Shown here piece by piece: positions 18,524 through 28,099 of a stretch of DNA of 64,000 bases. Position 1 is the stretch's first letter. Each line of letters begins with the position of its first letter. A model generated the notes under the pieces. That model saw only the letters and a list, made by a program, of their open reading frames with translations. It did no database searches and was not told the DNA's origin. A program made the position numbers and the translations under genes. The stretch is from Siphonobacter aquaeclarae (GTDB lineage: Bacteria; Bacteroidota; Bacteroidia; Cytophagales; Spirosomataceae): the NCBI RefSeq assembly GCF_900103285.1, contig NZ_FNGS01000010.1, positions 62,001 to 126,000 of the forward strand, read 5' to 3'.

Positions 18524-19687
18524 CTACCTGCCGGCCAGGAAGCGGTTCCGGTACTCGAGCGGGGTACAGCCCTTGATCTGGCGGAACTGCCGGGCAATGT
18601 TCTTGCTGTCATTCATGCCGAGGTCTACTGCGATTTCGAAGACAGAGAGATCCGTGTCCAGCAGCTTCTGGGAGAACTTTTCGATCCGGAGGTTCTGAAT
18701 GTACTTGTAGATCGGGTAGCCCGTAATCTCCTGAAAGCGGATTTCAAGCGACCGCCGGGAAAGGGGTACCTGCTTGACGACCTCGTCTACCTGAAGGTTT
18801 TTGTCAATATTCTGGTGAATGTACTTCAGGGTGGAGGCAATGTACTGGTCGTGCGTAGCGTAAATGTCGGTCGACTGCCGGGTAACGATCTGCGTGGGCA
18901 TCACCAGAATATCCGAATAGGTATCTGTTTCCTTCCGGATCATGGCATCCAGCAGCCGGGCGGCCTCGTATCCTCCTTTCTCGGCATCCTGGGCGATACT
19001 CGAAAGCGGTGGATCAGACAGCTCACAGAGCATGACGTCGTTGTCGACGCCCAGTACCGCCACCTGCTCGGGAATACGGATGTAGGTATGCCGGCAGGTT
19101 TCGGTGATATGGCTGCCCAGGCGGTCGTCGCACGTCATGATAGCGATCGGCTTCGGAAGAGACAGCAACCACTGGCTGAGCGAGCTCGGTTTATAGTACC
19201 ACAGCTCGCTCGCCTGGTCTTTCTGATGTTCGAAAAAATGCACTTTGTAACCCGCTTTCCGGATGCGGGCGTCAAAGCCTTCCCCGCGCTCGCGGGACCA
19301 GACAATATTCTCAAAACCGTAGAAGGCAAAGTGTTTAAAGCCTTTCCGGAGAAAATACTCGGCGGCCATCACCCCTGTTTCGTGGTATGCTCCGGAGATA
19401 TTGGGGATACTGTCAAAACGTTCTTTGAAATCCTGAGCGATAACCGGAATACCGGCTGCGACGAGTTTGTCAATGGCCTGGTCGTTGTAAAGCTGACCAA
19501 TGATGCCGTCGGCTTCCCATTCCTGCGCCCACTTGAGGATACCGTCGATGCCCAGTGTCTCCCGGAGGAACAGCGGCATCTGGCAAAAAATCCAGGGCCC
19601 GTGTTCGCGTGAGTACTTGTTAATGCCCCGGAGCAGTCCTTTGCTGTATTCTTCCGCGAAGTCTATCAGGAGAATGATCTTGTTCAT
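18524..19687 (-). CDS. XylR-like regulator: sugar-binding domain plus AraC DNA-binding domain
   Basis: 387-residue cytoplasmic activator. Residues 1-270 form a LacI/periplasmic-binding-type sensor (MNKIILLIDFAEEYSKGLLR; RIPEQVAVLGVDNDVMLCEL), and about 280-385 an AraC domain (VDEVVKQVPLSRRSLEIRFQ; VFEIAVDLGMNDSKNIARQF). This domain pair is the XylR type. It is the last gene of the operon GH20-ROK-permease-regulator, 31 bp after the permease, so the ligand is probably an amino sugar or chitin-derived sugar rather than xylose. That assignment is inference from context. Confidence 0.9.
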   Translation of the reverse strand: MNKIILLIDFAEEYSKGLLRGINKYSREHGPWIFCQMPLFLRETLGIDGILKWAQEWEADGIIGQLYNDQAIDKLVAAGIPVIAQDFKERFDSIPNISGAYHETGVMAAEYFLRKGFKHFAFYGFENIVWSRERGEGFDARIRKAGYKVHFFEHQKDQASELWYYKPSSLSQWLLSLPKPIAIMTCDDRLGSHITETCRHTYIRIPEQVAVLGVDNDVMLCELSDPPLSSIAQDAEKGGYEAARLLDAMIRKETDTYSDILVMPTQIVTRQSTDIYATHDQYIASTLKYIHQNIDKNLQVDEVVKQVPLSRRSLEIRFQEITGYPIYKYIQNLRIEKFSQKLLDTDLSVFEIAVDLGMNDSKNIARQFRQIKGCTPLEYRNRFLAGR

Positions 19688-19718
19688 ATGCTACCCTGAA
19701 GTTCGGAATAGAAACCGA

Positions 19719-20963
19719 TCACGCAAAGAGATCTTTCAGACTTTGTACGGTGGCATTTTTAACCAGCGGACGGGCGAATACCGCCACGCACAGAATGTAT
19801 CCGAGCGTAGCCAGTAGAAACAGCATAGCAAACCGGAGTCCGGTCAGCTCCGCAATACCACCGATAATCAGGGGCACCACCGCGCCTCCCGCGATGCCTG
19901 TACACAGGATACCGGAAAACGTGCCGTGATGACTGGGCAACGAATTGAGGGCAAGCGAAAACACGATAGACCACATCACGGACGCAAAGAAGCCCGTCAA
20001 CGGGAAAGCGATCAGGGCGGCTTCCTTGCTGCCGAACAGCCCGGTCAGCAGGGAAGCTATCGCTCCGAGAACGAAGAAAATCAGCACCCGCCGGCTGTCG
20101 AAAAACTTCAGCAGCAGGAGTCCCAGAAAGCAGCCGATTGTCAGCAATCCCCAGAAGTAGGAAATAACACCGGCGCCGGTCGTAGCCGGATCGACGTCGT
20201 GATAGGTCTGTAGAAACTGGGAAGTCCAGTTGGCAATTCCCTGTTCTGTCCCGACGTATGAAAAGATGCCGAAAAAGAAGAAGATGACCGTTTTGTTTCG
20301 CAGCAGGCTGAACAGCGTTTTTCCGGTGTCAACTTTTTCGTCGTCCGTCAACTCGACCTTCGGAAACCGTACTCGCCAGATAACCAATACCATAACCAAC
20401 GCAACGACAGCGAATACCCAATAGAGAGATACCCACTTCAGGTCGGACGGTACCAGGCTGTTGAACAGGGAAATAAGTGGCGAATGATCAGCCGAGTGTA
20501 CGTGTTGGACGAGGTAACTGTAAAGCCATGGGCTTAAAAAGGAAGCACCGCCGAAGAAAAGCTGCGCCATGACCGAATTGAAGGCAAATTCTTCCTCACC
20601 TCCGGCAACCCGGAGTAAAGGGTTAATCACTACCTGCAACATCGCCATGCCAATGCCAATCAGAAAAAGGGAAAGCAACGCCACCGCGAATCCGGGGGCC
20701 AGCGCGAAAAGGAGAGCGCCCGCGAAGGCAAGGAGAAAAGCCGACAGCAAAACCGTCTTTTCCCCGAACCGTTCGACAAGTATACCCGAGGGAATCGACA
20801 TCACACCATAGGCCACAAAAAAAGCGAACGGGAGAAAACCGGCCAACCCGATACTCAACCTAAAACTCTGTACGATGTCCGGAATAATCGGACCCAGAAT
20901 ATTGGTGAGAAAGGAAATGACAAAAAAGATGAGAAAGATCAGGACGACGATCGGTTTTTTCAT
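19719..20963 (-). CDS. Sugar MFS permease, FHS (FucP/NagP-like) type
   Basis: 414-residue inner-membrane transporter with about 12 hydrophobic helices, beginning MKKPIVVLIFLIFFVISFLT. Family marks include SIPSGILVERFGEKTVL (loop 2-3) and GIGMAMLQVVINPLLRVAGG, similar to the FHS proton-coupled sugar symporters for fucose, glucose/galactose and N-acetylglucosamine. Its start overlaps the ROK kinase stop by 1 bp, so the two are translationally coupled. Together with the GH20 enzyme upstream, the most likely substrate is N-acetylglucosamine (NagP role), by context. Confidence 0.9.
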   Translation of the reverse strand: MKKPIVVLIFLIFFVISFLTNILGPIIPDIVQSFRLSIGLAGFLPFAFFVAYGVMSIPSGILVERFGEKTVLLSAFLLAFAGALLFALAPGFAVALLSLFLIGIGMAMLQVVINPLLRVAGGEEEFAFNSVMAQLFFGGASFLSPWLYSYLVQHVHSADHSPLISLFNSLVPSDLKWVSLYWVFAVVALVMVLVIWRVRFPKVELTDDEKVDTGKTLFSLLRNKTVIFFFFGIFSYVGTEQGIANWTSQFLQTYHDVDPATTGAGVISYFWGLLTIGCFLGLLLLKFFDSRRVLIFFVLGAIASLLTGLFGSKEAALIAFPLTGFFASVMWSIVFSLALNSLPSHHGTFSGILCTGIAGGAVVPLIIGGIAELTGLRFAMLFLLATLGYILCVAVFARPLVKNATVQSLKDLFA

Positions 20964-21814
20964 CAGGTAAGGCTTTGAACAGCGGACGGAACCAGGGCGG
21001 CAGCGCCAAATAACGCAATATTTTCGTTTTGGGAGTGAAGAATCTTCAGCCGGCCGATCGAAACCGGATAAGCGAATTCGGCAATCGTGCGGTGCATGGA
21101 ATCCCGGAAAAATGGAAAGGCTTTGGTGACAGACCCGCCCAGTACAATGGCCTCCGGATCATACGCATACATCACCGACATGATGGCCCGACCCATGTGC
21201 GTTCCGAACTCCTCCCATAACGCCAGGGCGCCCGGTTCGCCACGGAGCGCGGCTTCGTGGGTTTCGTAGGCAGTGGTACCGTGGACAAATTCGAAGAACT
21301 GATTGCTCGCGTAGTGTTCCAGGTTTTGATCCAGATAGGGCAGAAGACCTATTTCACCGGCCCCGCAATTGTTGCCGGTAAAAAGCTGATTGTCAATAAT
21401 CAGACCCGAACCCAGCCCGGTTCCGGCCGTCACGCCGACTACCGAACGGAAGCCCCTTGCCAGTCCGTAGCGGTGTTCGCCAAGGGTAAAGCAATTGGTA
21501 TCGTTGTTGACGAATACCGGAAGGTCAAACGCCTCTTCCAGAATGTCACGAAGGGCGACTTCTTCCCAGGATGGAATATTCGCGACATTGTATACAACGC
21601 CCTTTTCGATGTCGACTACGGAAGGTACTCCGATGCCGATTCCATTGACAGGCAGCCCGTCGACGAGCGGCCTGATAAGGTCCATAAGCTGCTGAAGGGT
21701 AGAGGAAAGGGAATCTTTCTCAAAAAGCTGGCTGCTCCGCTGGTGCATAAGGGTACCGTTCTGGACGATACCCGCCCGGATATTGGTTCCGCCTAAGTCA
21801 ACTCCGACGTTCAT
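20963..21814 (-). CDS. ROK-family sugar kinase without the zinc motif
   Basis: 283-residue kinase of the ROK family, likely phosphorylating N-acetylglucosamine or a related hexose. The ATP-binding segments are clear: VGVDLGGTNIRAG (3-15), and VVGVTAGTGLGSGLII near the middle; the catalytic Asp lies in FVNNDTNCF. The usual ROK zinc signature CxCGxxGCxE is absent; its place is taken by NNCGAGEIGLLPYLDQN, as I recall for a Bacteroidota subgroup. I chose the ATG at 21814, because the family begins directly at MNVGVDLGG; the frame extends 9 codons upstream. Coupled to the permease by a 1-bp overlap. Confidence 0.9.
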   Translation of the reverse strand: MNVGVDLGGTNIRAGIVQNGTLMHQRSSQLFEKDSLSSTLQQLMDLIRPLVDGLPVNGIGIGVPSVVDIEKGVVYNVANIPSWEEVALRDILEEAFDLPVFVNNDTNCFTLGEHRYGLARGFRSVVGVTAGTGLGSGLIIDNQLFTGNNCGAGEIGLLPYLDQNLEHYASNQFFEFVHGTTAYETHEAALRGEPGALALWEEFGTHMGRAIMSVMYAYDPEAIVLGGSVTKAFPFFRDSMHRTIAEFAYPVSIGRLKILHSQNENIALFGAAALVPSAVQSLT

Positions 21815-21910
21815 TGGTTGGTTATTTCGATGGAAATTCAAATGGCAAAGGGATCCTGGTTACCCGTTGAGACGGGTACTATGTATTGAAAAGCAAAACG
21901 AATTGAAACG

Positions 21911-24472
21911 CTAACGGGTCACCGTAACCGTACGCCCCGGCGTACCCGATGCATCAAAGCACCTGAGCCGTATCGTACCGGTTTTCGTGATCGGTTCTTT
22001 GTATATGGGAGACTGGCTGGTAGGTTCCGTGTTATCCGTCGTATACCGGATGGTCAGTCCGGGGTACTCCGCATTGGCTTTAAGGCCCTGCGGCGTAGTC
22101 AGCACGCCGGGCATAGGGACCCGGTAGTTATATCCGCCGTTAAGATGCTTGAGCCGGGGCATTTCCCGTTGAGCAAGCCCGTTGGCAAAGGCATTCCAGC
22201 CCTGTCGGATGGCTTTTTCGCGGTCGGCCGTCTGCTCGATCGTTTCCCAGTTTCGTGCCGGAGACCAGGCGCTCTCGGCGAAGGCCATCAGTTTCGGCAG
22301 CATGTAATACTCCATCATATCCCGCCCTTTGACGGTTTCACTCCAGAGTTCCGCTTCTACGCCGAGTATATTTCGGCGCGCCCCGGGTTTTAGCCGCTCC
22401 ATTTTGGAGAGGTCCAGCGGCTTGCCCATGGAATTGGTATAGGTCGTCTTGAAGTAGTCGAACGGTGCGAATGTCCAGGCGTTGCGCGGTCCGACAAATC
22501 CACCCCAGTACAGACCGGGTTCTTTCGGGTCGTTGCTGTAAGCGAGGTCGAAATAAAAGTTCGTCACGTTGCAGAGAATTACCGGATAGCCGGCGTTGGC
22601 GAGACGGTAGCCGAGATCAGGATCATAAAGATTGTTCCAGATATAAGGAACAACGCCCTGCCCGACAAAGGCCGGATTGGCCTGGTACCTGCCGTCCGGC
22701 GTCTTATTCATCGCTACTTCTTCCCAGCCGTGTACTTCGAGGTTCCGCTTGCGCAGACGTTGCTGCAGCTGCCCGAAGAAATAGCTCTGGAGGTACCGCG
22801 GCCCTTTGATTTCCGGATGCTTTCGAAGCAGGTCATCGATCATGGGAGATTTTGTCCAGACTCCGTCAGCCACTTCGTCACCGCCTGCATGGATGACGTC
22901 CATTTTCAGACCGGCCTCCTGATACATTTTGGTGATCTCGTCAACGACTTTTTCGTAAAACCGGTATACTGATTCCCGGGCGACGCACACGACGTTATCC
23001 TTGTACCCCTGAGCAGACAGGTAGACCGACTTGTCCTGAGGGTCAATCAGGCGGTATTCTTCTGCCGCATCTTTTTTGCCTTCCTTCATCAGACGCTCAT
23101 AGCGGGCTTCCATCGATTTGATCGCTGCGCGGGCGTGACCGGGGAAGTTGAGTTCGGGAATGATTTTCACATGCCGGGCCGCCGCATACTGCAGGATTTC
23201 CACAAAGTCTTTCTTCGTATAGAAGCCGCTGCCGTATTTCCCTTCCTGATGCGCAAAAGGCCCTGATCCATAGGAGGGATGCAGTACCGGCGTATGCATG
23301 CCGGCGGTGTGTTCGCGGTGCGCGCCGACTTCCGTCAGTTCGGGAAGACCATCAATTTCCAGTCTCCAGCCCTCGTCTTCTGTCGTATAAAACAACAACC
23401 GATTGATTTTGTAGAAAGCCAGCAGGTCAATCACGCGTAGTACAGACTCCTTCGTCTGGAAATTGCGGCTGACATCCAGGTGGAGACCCCGGAAGGCAAA
23501 GCGAGGAGCGTCTTCTACCTGCACAAACGGCACATCAAGGGTTGCGGCAGGCTTCGCAAAAGAGGAAACGGGCAGCAAGGAAACCAGACTCTGTGTCCCA
23601 TAGAACACTCCGGCGGGATCGCTTCCGGTGATTCGGACGCCGTTGGCATCAACCGTGAGGCGATAGGCCTCGGTTTTCGTGTTACCCACTACCCCAAGCT
23701 GCAGAAAAATCCCTTTTCCCTGACCTGCTCCGGAGGATATGGAAAACGCGGTTCCTGTGGCAGATTTCAGTCGGTCCGCAAGCAATTCAGCTTCTTTTTC
23801 AAGCCCTTTTTGCACATAAATGGTCAGTGAAGAGGAGAGTGGAAGAGAACCGCCGCCTTTTGCCAGTGACAAAGGTGCCGGGACAATAGGGGCCACCTGA
23901 TCCGCCGGCAGCAGCGTAAGGTCGTGGTTTTGCTGATAGGCCAGTTCCGGAGAGGGAATGGGAAGCTGATCGTCCTTTCCCCGAAGAATCTGCTCCTGTT
24001 TGGTAAACGGTTCGATCGTATAGTTGCTTATTTCTTCTATCCGCTCGCTTCCGTTTTCAGCATATACAATGTACAACCCCAATGGTGCGTCGGTCTCCTT
24101 GATGACGCCTTCTGTACCTTCATAGGGGATCTCGATGGTTTCGCCGGGCTTGAGTGAAAAGGAAGCGTTCGGCGTGAGCTTGTACCAGTCGCCATTGATG
24201 TGTTCTACAGTAGCCGGTCCGTCCGTTTTGCGGATCGGCCGGGGAGACATATTAAAATAGAGAGTCCACCCTTTGTTTTCGAGTGCTTTTTGCCCTTCGT
24301 TCCGGAGAACAAACTTGGCTTTGAACCCGGCCGGGACTTCCGTGAAATTGGAAATAAGCTTCCAGGATACAACCACGGGGCTACTTGCGTCAGCGGCCTT
24401 TTGGGTCGACTGACATCCCGGGAGGAAAACCAACCCCAGAAGAAGAAAGGAGAGGAGTAACGGAATGCGCAT
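21911..24472 (-). CDS. Beta-N-acetylhexosaminidase lipoprotein, GH20
   Basis: 853-residue surface or periplasmic lipoprotein (lipobox LPGC, Cys20) that releases terminal GlcNAc/GalNAc from chito-oligomers or glycans. Order: chitobiase-type carbohydrate-binding domain (about 32-160, VSWKLISNFTEVPAGFKAKF), GH20b domain (about 190-320), GH20 catalytic barrel (about 325-700), and a C-terminal chitobiase beta domain (about 770-853, TIRYTTDNTEPT). The catalytic pair is in HAGGDEV (Asp532, Glu533), with TTEDEGWRLEIDGLPEL upstream as the conserved barrel segment. First gene of the amino-sugar operon; the ROK gene starts 96 bp after its stop. Confidence 0.95.
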   Translation of the reverse strand: MRIPLLLSFLLLGLVFLPGCQSTQKAADASSPVVVSWKLISNFTEVPAGFKAKFVLRNEGQKALENKGWTLYFNMSPRPIRKTDGPATVEHINGDWYKLTPNASFSLKPGETIEIPYEGTEGVIKETDAPLGLYIVYAENGSERIEEISNYTIEPFTKQEQILRGKDDQLPIPSPELAYQQNHDLTLLPADQVAPIVPAPLSLAKGGGSLPLSSSLTIYVQKGLEKEAELLADRLKSATGTAFSISSGAGQGKGIFLQLGVVGNTKTEAYRLTVDANGVRITGSDPAGVFYGTQSLVSLLPVSSFAKPAATLDVPFVQVEDAPRFAFRGLHLDVSRNFQTKESVLRVIDLLAFYKINRLLFYTTEDEGWRLEIDGLPELTEVGAHREHTAGMHTPVLHPSYGSGPFAHQEGKYGSGFYTKKDFVEILQYAAARHVKIIPELNFPGHARAAIKSMEARYERLMKEGKKDAAEEYRLIDPQDKSVYLSAQGYKDNVVCVARESVYRFYEKVVDEITKMYQEAGLKMDVIHAGGDEVADGVWTKSPMIDDLLRKHPEIKGPRYLQSYFFGQLQQRLRKRNLEVHGWEEVAMNKTPDGRYQANPAFVGQGVVPYIWNNLYDPDLGYRLANAGYPVILCNVTNFYFDLAYSNDPKEPGLYWGGFVGPRNAWTFAPFDYFKTTYTNSMGKPLDLSKMERLKPGARRNILGVEAELWSETVKGRDMMEYYMLPKLMAFAESAWSPARNWETIEQTADREKAIRQGWNAFANGLAQREMPRLKHLNGGYNYRVPMPGVLTTPQGLKANAEYPGLTIRYTTDNTEPTSQSPIYKEPITKTGTIRLRCFDASGTPGRTVTVTR

Positions 24473-24561
24473 GAAGCGGGAGTTTAAGTAGCCCTTATAA
24501 TACGGACAGGTGTATTAAAAATACCATCGAATACAGCCTCCATACTAAAACTTTTTCGGCA

Positions 24562-25644
24562 GTGTCCCAAACCTCCAGACTGGTATCGCTCGACGCTCTG
24601 CGCGGCTTCACGATCGCAGCGATGATCGTCGTAAATTTTCCCGGCTCTGAAGCGGCCGTCTTTCCGACGTTGTCTCATTCCAGATGGAATGGCCTGACAT
24701 TCACGGATCTTGTCGCACCCTTTTTCCTGTTTTTTGTCGGTATGTCCATAGCCCTGGCCTTCTCACACAAGCGAGGGCAGCCGGGTTTGTACCGGAAGAT
24801 TCTGATCCGGTCCCTGAGGATCTATGCCGTCGGGATGCTGCTGAACCTGCTGCCGGATTTCGATTTTTCAGATGTGCGGTGGACCGGTACGCTTCACCGG
24901 ATTGCCATTGTTTTTGGTGTCTGCGCTTCTCTGTACTTAAGCAGTAACTGGAAAGTACAGGCCAGCGTGGCGGGGTTTCTCGTGGTGGAATACTGGCTTG
25001 TGATGACACTGATTCCGACGCCGGGATATGGGAAGGTTATGCTGGAGCCGGGACAGAACCTGGCCGCCTGGGTCGATTCGCTGTACCTGCCCGGGAAAAT
25101 GTGGCAGGGCACCTGGGACCCGGAAGGAATCCTGAGTACGTTCCCGTCGATTGCTACGGGTATCACGGGTATGCTGGCCGGCCAGTGGATGCTGACGCAG
25201 CGTCCTCCGGAAGAGAAAACCATCTTCCTGATGATTGCAGGGCTTGTATCAGCGAGTGCCGGCTATTTCTGGGGATTGATTTTTCCGGTAAATGAAAATC
25301 TCTGGACCAGCTCCTTTGTCCTGGTGACTTCGGGCTTTGCCTCTCTGTTGTTCGGAACCTTTTATTATATCGTGGATATCAGGGGAGATGCTGCGTGGAC
25401 ATGCCCCGGTATCATTTTCGGAAGCAATGCCATCGTTGCCTATGTGCTGGCAGATGTCTTTGCGCTGGTTTTCTACCGTTCAATAGGCGGTGGGGAACCC
25501 TTGAATGAAGCAGTAGTGGGAAGCCTGACAGCGGCCGGAATGGGAGCGAAAGGAGCGAGCCTGCTCTACGCGTTGCTGTTTGTCGGCGTGAATTTCATTC
25601 CTGTATGGTGGCTGTACCGGAAGCGGATTTTTATCCGCCTGTAA
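24562..25644 (+). CDS. NagX-like membrane acyltransferase (DUF5009 / heparan-alpha-glucosaminide N-acetyltransferase type)
   Basis: 360-residue integral membrane protein with about ten helices. It opens with SLDALRGFTIAAMIVVNFPG (8-27), the signature of the DUF1624/DUF5009 family, followed by FTDLVAPFFLFFVGMSIAL and RSLRIYAVGMLLNLLP. Relatives in chitin and amino-sugar loci are called NagX. No methionine precedes the conserved opening, so the start is the GTG at 24562. It diverges from the GH20 gene across an 89-bp gap holding a short dyad (GTATT AAA AATAC, about 24513-24525). A bidirectional terminator follows at 25647. Confidence 0.88.
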   Translation: MSQTSRLVSLDALRGFTIAAMIVVNFPGSEAAVFPTLSHSRWNGLTFTDLVAPFFLFFVGMSIALAFSHKRGQPGLYRKILIRSLRIYAVGMLLNLLPDFDFSDVRWTGTLHRIAIVFGVCASLYLSSNWKVQASVAGFLVVEYWLVMTLIPTPGYGKVMLEPGQNLAAWVDSLYLPGKMWQGTWDPEGILSTFPSIATGITGMLAGQWMLTQRPPEEKTIFLMIAGLVSASAGYFWGLIFPVNENLWTSSFVLVTSGFASLLFGTFYYIVDIRGDAAWTCPGIIFGSNAIVAYVLADVFALVFYRSIGGGEPLNEAVVGSLTAAGMGAKGASLLYALLFVGVNFIPVWWLYRKRIFIRL

Positions 25645-25646
25645 AG

Positions 25647-25675
25647 AAAAAGCCGGCGGACGCCGGCTTTTTCTT
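25647..25675. terminator. Bidirectional terminator between nagX-like gene and accD
   Basis: AAAAA-GCCGGC-GGAC-GCCGGC-TTTTT: a 6-bp GC stem (extended to 11 bp by A-T pairs) symmetric on both strands, lying between convergent genes. Confidence 0.9.
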
Positions 25676-25681
25676 TCTTGT

Positions 25682-26530
25682 TTATCCTTTCCAGATAATA
25701 TCCAGCAGGGACGCCAACCGGTCTTTGAGTTCTTTCCGGTCGACGATGAAGTCCAGAAAACCATGTTCCTGCACAAACTCGGCACTTTGAAAGCCTTTCG
25801 GCAGGTCTTTGCCGATGGTTTCGCGGATGACGCGCGGACCGGCAAACCCGATCAGGGCGCCGGGCTCCGAAATATTGAAATCGCCGAGCATCGCAAACGA
25901 CGCCGTCACACCGCCCGTAGTCGGATCCGTAAGAAGGGAAATATACGGAATACCTGCCTTGTCGAGCAGCGCAATCTTGGCCGACGTTTTCGCCATTTGC
26001 ATGAGTGAGAAACCGGCTTCCATCATCCGTGCACCGCCGGACTTGGAGATCATGAGGAACGGAATACGATGCGCAAGGGAGTAGTCCATCGCCCGGGCGA
26101 TTTTCTCGCCGACGACAGAGCCCATCGACCCACCGATAAACCCGAAATCCATACACGCCACAACGAGATCCCTGCCATTGACCTTCCCATGACCCGTCCG
26201 GACAGCATCTTTCAGCCCGGTTTTCTTTTCCGTAGCCCGAATACGGTCGGGATAAGCCTTGGTATCGGTGAAATGGAGCGGGTCACCGGACGACATTTTC
26301 GCGTCGAGCTCGGTGTAAAGCGTATCGTCGAAAAGAAGCTCGAAATACTCCTGCGAGCCGATTCTTTCGTGGTAGTTGCAGTTGGAGCAGGTATAGGCGA
26401 GCAGTTTGTGCTCGCGGGTATGCATGATTTTTCCGCAGTCAGGGCATTTGTACCAGAGCCCGTCCGGGGCTTCCCTTTTGGCTTCGGTGGGTGTTTGAAT
26501 ACCCTTGTCTTTCCGGGTGAACCAAGACAT
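25682..26530 (-). CDS. accD: Acetyl-CoA carboxylase carboxyltransferase subunit beta
   Basis: Beta subunit of the carboxyltransferase that forms malonyl-CoA for fatty-acid synthesis. The 282-residue protein has the N-terminal zinc finger CPDC...CSNC (Cys29, 32, 48, 51) and the crotonase-like core, with [35 protein letters not shown] and [16 protein letters not shown]. Length is typical. accA is not adjacent, as is common in Bacteroidota. The gene ends at the bidirectional terminator at 25647-25675. Confidence 0.96.
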   Translation of the reverse strand: MSWFTRKDKGIQTPTEAKREAPDGLWYKCPDCGKIMHTREHKLLAYTCSNCNYHERIGSQEYFELLFDDTLYTELDAKMSSGDPLHFTDTKAYPDRIRATEKKTGLKDAVRTGHGKVNGRDLVVACMDFGFIGGSMGSVVGEKIARAMDYSLAHRIPFLMISKSGGARMMEAGFSLMQMAKTSAKIALLDKAGIPYISLLTDPTTGGVTASFAMLGDFNISEPGALIGFAGPRVIRETIGKDLPKGFQSAEFVQEHGFLDFIVDRKELKDRLASLLDIIWKG

Positions 26531-27001
26531 ATAGTAGCGTTTAGACGTTTAGAATCAAGAGAATCGGAAATGAAAACCCCCGAACCAATGAATCCTAAAA
26601 CCGGATTTGGGAGGCCAAAGATAGTCCATTCCCCGTCTATGTGGGAGCCAAAGCGCTGATTTTTGGGCGGTTCGGATGCAGCTTTAATAAAGAATTCAGG
26701 AATTGTTGTACTATTCCAAAAGAAAATTGGAAGGAATGCCGGACGACTTTCTATTTTAAATCTGCGTGCCTGTCGGAACAGGAAAATTGCCTAAGTTTGC
26801 GTTTGCCGAACCGGATCGGGGAACCTGATTGAATTGATTCTGAAGGGTTTGACGCCGGGGATTTCTTCTTCATCGACCTGATTGACGTAGCGTATTCGGA
26901 CGTTTCCGGATTGGGTCAGCCGGTTTCCGGCTGTCTGATTCAGGCTCGCCATTCCATATAATACGAGTAAGAAACTTAGTCTTCACATTTCAACGATTTG
27001 T
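26531..27001. other. 471-bp intergenic region between accD and fbaA
   Basis: The two flanking genes diverge, so this gap should hold both promoters. I see no convincing small gene: a 63-codon frame at 26641-26832 has no ribosome site or recognisable sequence. A TAAGTTTG box lies at 26792-26799. The rest shows nothing I can name. Confidence 0.6.
26792..26799 (+). promoter_or_regulatory. -7 box candidate for fbaA
   Basis: TAAGTTTG matches TAnnTTTG exactly, about 200 bp before the fbaA start, which would give a long leader. No clear -33 TTTG. Confidence 0.3.
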
Positions 27002-28087
27002 ATGGCCACTGCAACTCAAATTGCTCCGGGTGTTCTCTCAGGGGATGCTGTTCAGGAGTTGTTCGAACTCGCCAAGAAACATCAGTTTGCCCTCCCTGCT
27101 GTTAACGTTGTCTCCAGCAGCACGGTCAATTCCGTTCTGGAAGCTGCCCGCGAGGTAAATTCCCCCGTTATTATCCAGTTTTCCCATGGCGGTTCTCAGT
27201 TTTACGCCGGGAAAGGCCTGAAAAATGAAAATGAGAAGGCTGCTATCGCCGGAGCAATTGCAGGCGCCAAGCACATCCATGAGCTCGCCAAGCAATACGG
27301 CGTTGCTGTGATCCTTCATACCGACCACTGCGCCAAGAAGATCCTCCCCTGGATCGATGGCGTGCTGGAAGCCGGCGAGCAATTCTTCGCCGAAACCGGT
27401 AAACCCCTCTTCTCTTCCCACATGCTCGACCTGTCGGAAGAACCCATCGAAGAAAACATCGAAATCTCTGCCAAATACCTCGAGCGCATGGCCAAAATGG
27501 GCATGACCCTCGAAATTGAACTGGGCGTGACCGGTGGCGAAGAGGACGGCGTAGACAACTCTGATGTCGATTCTTCACGCCTCTATACCCAGCCTTCCGA
27601 AGTAGCATTTGCTTACGAAGAGCTGAACAAGGTATCTCCCCGTTTCACGGTGGCAGCTGCTTTCGGAAACGTACACGGCGTGTACAAGCCGGGTAACGTG
27701 AAACTGTCTCCGGTAATCCTTCACAACTCGCAGGAATACATCCGCGAGAAGTTCGGCCTCGAAGCTGAGAAACCTGTGAACTTCGTTTTCCACGGCGGTT
27801 CAGGTTCTTCCCGCGAGGAAATCCGCGAAGCAATCGGCTATGGTGCTATCAAGATGAACATCGACACCGACCTTCAGTGGGCTTACTGGGATGGTATCCT
27901 CGGTTTCTACAAAGAAAAAGAAGGCTACCTGCAAGGCCAGATCGGTAACCCGACCGGTGAAGATTCTCCGAACAAGAAGTTCTACGATCCCCGCGTATGG
28001 CTGCGCGAAGCCGAAAAGTCTTTCGTTGCCCGTCTGAAGACGGCTTTCGAAGACCTCAACGCGGTCAACGTAAACCAATACCTGTAA
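27002..28087 (+). CDS. fbaA: Fructose-bisphosphate aldolase, class II
   Basis: Zinc-dependent aldolase that splits fructose-1,6-bisphosphate in glycolysis. The 361-residue product is of the class IIA (E. coli FbaA) type: HTDHC (106-110) supplies the catalytic Asp and the first zinc His, ELGVTGGEEDGVD and FHGGSGSSREEI carry further metal and phosphate contacts, and IKMNIDTDLQWAYW the substrate-binding NxDTDxQ motif. The codon use (many CTC, ATC, GGC) suggests high expression. A 44-bp palindromic hairpin begins 12 bp after the stop. Confidence 0.97.
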   Translation: MATATQIAPGVLSGDAVQELFELAKKHQFALPAVNVVSSSTVNSVLEAAREVNSPVIIQFSHGGSQFYAGKGLKNENEKAAIAGAIAGAKHIHELAKQYGVAVILHTDHCAKKILPWIDGVLEAGEQFFAETGKPLFSSHMLDLSEEPIEENIEISAKYLERMAKMGMTLEIELGVTGGEEDGVDNSDVDSSRLYTQPSEVAFAYEELNKVSPRFTVAAAFGNVHGVYKPGNVKLSPVILHNSQEYIREKFGLEAEKPVNFVFHGGSGSSREEIREAIGYGAIKMNIDTDLQWAYWDGILGFYKEKEGYLQGQIGNPTGEDSPNKKFYDPRVWLREAEKSFVARLKTAFEDLNAVNVNQYL

Positions 28088-28099
28088 CCGGTCTGCCGG

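Noticed and set aside
26641-26832. 63-codon frame in the accD-fbaA gap
   Set aside because: No ribosome site, no recognisable sequence, and a promoter-like box sits inside it.
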